DNA from: Actinomycetes bacterium
GTDB taxonomy: Bacteria > Actinomycetota > Actinomycetes > Propionibacteriales > Propionibacteriaceae
Direction of reading: 5' to 3'
NCBI GenBank assembly: GCA_023393755.1
Contig: JAEXCA010000053.1
Location: 1 to 44,791, forward strand
DNA length: 44,791 bases
Part shown: positions 42,150 to 44,791 of the stretch, piece after piece
Layout of the letters: the number at the start of each line of letters is the position of its first letter
How positions within the stretch are numbered: position 1 is the first letter of the stretch
Notes under the pieces: model-generated
What the model saw: only the letters and a program-made list of their open reading frames with translations
What the model was told of the DNA's origin: nothing
Database searches by the model: none
Translations under genes and position numbers: made by a program

Positions 42150-43274
42150 ATGGGCATCATCCAAGCGTTCGCGGGTGCCATCGGAGGCACTTTCGCCGAC
42201 CAATGGAAGGACATCATCACTGCAGGCCACTTCGGTGAGTACACAGCCGTGGCACCTGGGGTGCACCAGCAGTCGAACCGCGGCCGCGGCGTGAACTTTA
42301 GTGGTTCGGCTGACGTCATCTCGAACGGATCCAAGATCTTCGTCCCAGAGAACACAGCAGCGTTCATCTTCAGTCAGGCCGGCATCGAGGACATCATCAC
42401 GGAGCCAGGCGGCTACGAGTACCGATCTGGGCAGAACAGCATCTTTAGTGACGGAGGGGCCAAAGAGTCCATCATCGACCAGGTGATTGATCGCGTCGGG
42501 TTTGGCGGGCAATCCTCCGATCAGAAGCAGATTGCTTTCGTCAACCGGAGGGAGATTCGCGGCATTAGGTTCGGCACCCGAGGCCCATTGGTTTACAATG
42601 ATCGTTTTTACGGTGCGGACCTCGAGGTTACCGCCTTTGGCACATTCTCGATTCGCGTGGTCGATCCAGACAGATTCATTCGGAATTACGTACCTCCGAA
42701 TATTCGCTATTACGCTTTCGACGCACCAGCCGCGCGCCAGCAGATTGTCTCGGAATTTGTTCAGTCATTCACCGTCGCGCTGAACTCGCTCTCCTCAACC
42801 TATCGCATTTCTCAGTTGCCATCTCAGGCCGACGCGATCGCCAGGACCATCTCAGGTGGCACCGCGAATGCCGGGACCTGGATCAACCGGTTTGGCCTCC
42901 AGGTTGTCGGGGTCGGCATCGAGAGCATCGAGTTCTCACCGCAGTCGCGGGAACTGGTCAAGCAGTACTCCGCGAATATGATGAACTTGAAGGCCTTTGA
43001 AGGAATCTCACAACAGGCTTCGAACATTGCCGCGCAACAGAAGATCGCCCAGGGCGTCCAGAACCACGGTTTCGGTGACGGGCCAGGGATGATTCTCGGG
43101 ATGAACATGGCGCAGTCCTTGAGTCCGCGGACCGTTGCTCCCGACAGCCCGAAGGTCACGCTGTCGTTCGACGAGCAGGTCGAAGCCGTCAAGAGGCTCA
43201 AGGAGCTTGTGGATGCTGGCATCCTCTCCAAGGAGGAGTTCGAGACGAAGAAGCGCGAAGTCATGGGCCTCTGA
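42150..43274 (+). CDS. SPFH/band-7-like protein with C-terminal SHOCT domain (YdjI-type)
   Basis: A 374-residue protein. The body fits the SPFH/YdjI-like ('virion core protein'-annotated) family: 'FVPENTAAFIFSQAGIEDIITEPGGYEY' in pieces near residues 65-95, 'DLEVTAFGTFSIRVVDPDRF' (about 150-170), then an amphipathic helical part 'LVKQYSANMMNLKAFEGIS'. The last ~35 residues, 'EQVEAVKRLKELVDAGILSKEEFETKKREVM', are a SHOCT module, common at ends of membrane-linked bacterial proteins. SPFH proteins scaffold membrane microdomains. In Bacillus a YdjI-type protein sits in a phage-shock-like operon. Pairing with the zinc-ribbon gene suggests a membrane-stress or defence-related complex (inference). 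Confidence 0.88.
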   Translation: MGIIQAFAGAIGGTFADQWKDIITAGHFGEYTAVAPGVHQQSNRGRGVNFSGSADVISNGSKIFVPENTAAFIFSQAGIEDIITEPGGYEYRSGQNSIFSDGGAKESIIDQVIDRVGFGGQSSDQKQIAFVNRREIRGIRFGTRGPLVYNDRFYGADLEVTAFGTFSIRVVDPDRFIRNYVPPNIRYYAFDAPAARQQIVSEFVQSFTVALNSLSSTYRISQLPSQADAIARTISGGTANAGTWINRFGLQVVGVGIESIEFSPQSRELVKQYSANMMNLKAFEGISQQASNIAAQQKIAQGVQNHGFGDGPGMILGMNMAQSLSPRTVAPDSPKVTLSFDEQVEAVKRLKELVDAGILSKEEFETKKREVMGL

Positions 43275-43399
43275 CGCGACACAGTCAGCGGACGGGCCTG
43301 TCGCGCCTGTTGAGGTCGCACAGAACCGGCCCTCTGCAAACGCGCAAACCCGTCGGCCTGATTTCTTCCGCTGTCGGGGCCGCATGGGAGCATTCGCAT

Positions 43400-44212
43400 A
43401 TGAACGAACCAGGGCGGTCGCAGCGGAGTCGCGTGAGCATGCTCTTCAGCTACATCGTCGAGACCGACTCCGGTTTCGCGCCCAACCCCTACTTCGGCAT
43501 CTGCTCGCTGGCGTGCTGTAAGCCGATGGTTCGCCGCGGCATCGGGGATCGCGTTCTGCGCTCGTCGGGACGGGCGCACCTCCACGAACTTCGGCGCGGT
43601 GACCCCGGTTATGTCCGCAGCCAGAACATCTGGGTCGTTGGGTTGGCAGGAGCCTCGCTGCCGGACCGTCCCCGACGTTCCGTGGTGTACGCGATGCAGG
43701 TGACTGACGTGCTCGACTTCGAGTCCTACTTCGACGAACATCCCGAGAAGCGGCCGGTCCGCACAGGCGGAGTGACCAGTGACGACCCCGCGTGGCACGG
43801 CGATGCGCTCTACACCGGCAACGACCCAGCGACCGCACGGCAACTGGCGCCGAGTGCGCACTCCGATGGCGATAACGAACATCTAGGCAACAAGGAGCGC
43901 GATCTCGGTGGGGAGTATGTGCTGTTGTCGGATCACTTCATCTACTTCGGCAAAGACGCCCCGTACGTCCCTTTGGAGGAGCGGCTGCACCACGGCAGAG
44001 GTCACCGCGTGAACCACTCGCCACAGGCCCTTGCCGAACTCGAGTCCTTGCTGAACGGGCCTTGGTCGGGCTTGTTCAGTGACACCGGAAACAAGCCTTC
44101 ATCGATCCAGCTAACCTCCCCCGGTCCCCACGAATGCAGAGATGTTCGGCGGCGAAGCAAGCTGACCGAGGTTGCGCAGGACCGCCCCCGCGACTGCGGA
44201 GGGACTCGATGA
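43400..44212 (+). CDS. Nmad2-like nucleotide modification associated protein
   Basis: A protein of about 270 residues. It shows the Nmad2 pattern: 'MLFSYIVETDSGFAPNPYFG' at the domain start, 'SLACCKPMVRRGIGDRVLRSSG', 'VVYAMQVTDVLDFESYF', then 'GDALYTG' and 'YVLLSDHFIYFGKDAPYVP'. Nmad families were named for their link to DNA base-modification systems of phages and bacteria; their biochemistry is unknown to me. The domain starts at ATG 43439; ATG 43400 (GGGAG ten bases upstream) and GTG 43433 are the other start options. It overlaps the Nmad3-like gene by four bases. The last ~45 residues are basic and appear to be an extension. Confidence 0.82.
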   Translation: MNEPGRSQRSRVSMLFSYIVETDSGFAPNPYFGICSLACCKPMVRRGIGDRVLRSSGRAHLHELRRGDPGYVRSQNIWVVGLAGASLPDRPRRSVVYAMQVTDVLDFESYFDEHPEKRPVRTGGVTSDDPAWHGDALYTGNDPATARQLAPSAHSDGDNEHLGNKERDLGGEYVLLSDHFIYFGKDAPYVPLEERLHHGRGHRVNHSPQALAELESLLNGPWSGLFSDTGNKPSSIQLTSPGPHECRDVRRRSKLTEVAQDRPRDCGGTR

Positions 44213-44791
44213 AGATCGTCCTGTCGCGCAAGGGGTTCGACTCCCAATATGGGCGGATCCCGAGCCCGATTCTGCCGGACGCGACGCTGCTCTCGCTGCC
44301 GATCCCTACATCCGAGTCGGGCTGCCGGTTCACCGACCTGAGACATGATGACCACTCGTACGCTGACCTGATCCTCGCGTTGGGTGGCGATGCCACGATC
44401 GCGCAGGGCTGCTGCCACCTCGATCCCGATCTTCGGCCCGGCAGCGCACCCGGGTGGGTGCCGGCGTTCGGCCAGACCGGCGCGGCCCAGACCCACCTCG
44501 CCAACCAAGGCGTCGGCGTCGGTGACCTGTTCTTGTTCTTCGGACGGTTCCGCCAAACCGAGCTCGGCCCGGACGGAAGGCTGCACTACGCGCGTAACGC
44601 ACCCACCCAGCACATCATCTTCGGATACCTCCAGATCGGAAGGATTGTGCAAGGCGAACAGGTCCGTGACTACCCGTGGCATCCCCACGCCGAGAACCCC
44701 AACCCGCTGCCGAACAACACCCTGTACGTGTCCACCGACAACTTGGCCGACACCGACCTACCCGGTGCGGGCGTCCTCGACCACCGCCCGG
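44209..44791 (+). CDS. Nmad3-like nucleotide modification associated protein (cut by window end)
   Basis: The first 194 codons of a gene that continues beyond the window. It opens 'MKIVLSRKGFDSQYGRIPSP' with 'DATLLSLPIPTSESG', then 'CCHLDPDLRPGS', 'WVPAFGQTGAAQTHLANQGV', 'VGDLFLFFGRFRQTE' and 'HIIFGYLQIG', the conserved order of the Nmad3 family. The clustered His, Asp and Gly residues suggest a metal- or nucleotide-binding site, unproven. The ATG overlaps the stop of the Nmad2-like gene (ATGA) and GGAGGG lies six bases upstream, so the two are translated as a unit and probably act together. Confidence 0.85.
   Translation, partial: MKIVLSRKGFDSQYGRIPSPILPDATLLSLPIPTSESGCRFTDLRHDDHSYADLILALGGDATIAQGCCHLDPDLRPGSAPGWVPAFGQTGAAQTHLANQGVGVGDLFLFFGRFRQTELGPDGRLHYARNAPTQHIIFGYLQIGRIVQGEQVRDYPWHPHAENPNPLPNNTLYVSTDNLADTDLPGAGVLDHRP

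Larger units (their letters stand above)
24765..44791. mobile_element. left part of a putative integrative conjugative/mobilizable element
   Basis: The region runs from the tRNA-Gly fragment through a type I restriction-modification operon, coupled accessory genes, a MobF relaxase and a modification-associated cassette, and continues past the window edge. The tRNA scar, relaxase and defence cargo together indicate an integrated transferable element. Integrase, coupling protein and mating-pore genes are not seen and would have to lie to the right. The element type (self-transmissible or mobilizable) therefore cannot be decided here. Confidence 0.7.

Overview
The window is high-GC DNA, apart from a few lower-GC patches. 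It has many GTG starts, overlapping ATGA/GTGA gene junctions, an IdeR/DtxR-type iron box, DUF222/HNH genes and sugar ABC operons without their own ATPase. This points to an actinobacterium, most likely of the Propionibacteriales. That placement is inferred from style and gene content, not from a marker gene.

The left part (1-24.5 kb) looks chromosomal. It holds: a small membrane protein with a winged-helix regulator behind a nested palindrome (169-1020); a DUF222/HNH protein (1100-2512); a five-gene iron-siderophore uptake operon on the minus strand (2931-7944) with an iron box at its promoter; a DUF2200 gene; and an ECF sigma factor with a membrane-anchored partner (8538-10020). A carbohydrate region follows (10.1-17.7 kb): three Gfo/Idh/MocA dehydrogenases and a CUT1-type ABC importer (binding protein plus two permeases), tied together by four matching LacI-type operators. 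Next come a DMT-type transporter and an alpha/beta hydrolase. From 19.9 to 24.5 kb a secreted four-cysteine I36/crystallin-like protein precedes a translationally coupled lipoprotein, peptidoglycan-binding adaptor and MacB-like exporter.

At 24765-24809 lies the 3' half of a tRNA-Gly(TCC) gene with no 5' half. This is the usual scar of an element integrated into a tRNA gene. Its orientation puts the element to the right, so 24.8 kb to the window end is read as part of an integrative conjugative or mobilizable element. The visible part carries a complete type I restriction-modification operon (hsdM-hsdS-hsdR, minus strand), a set of small coupled accessory genes of unknown function including a possible degenerate M48-like membrane protein, a likely oriT-bearing divergent intergenic region, and a 1.78-kb-codon protein joining MobF relaxase, RecD-like helicase and DnaG-like TOPRIM primase regions. 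It then carries a cargo cassette: a PH-like/zinc-ribbon protein, an SPFH-SHOCT membrane protein, and an overlapping pair resembling the Nmad2 and Nmad3 nucleotide-modification-associated families. The Nmad3 gene is cut by the window edge. No integrase or intact tRNA-Gly is seen; both would be expected beyond the right edge.

The parts most worth following up are the Nmad2-Nmad3/SPFH/PH-zinc-ribbon cassette on the element, the I36-like secreted protein with its MacAB-like exporter, the trifunctional relaxase, and the four-operator sugar regulon.
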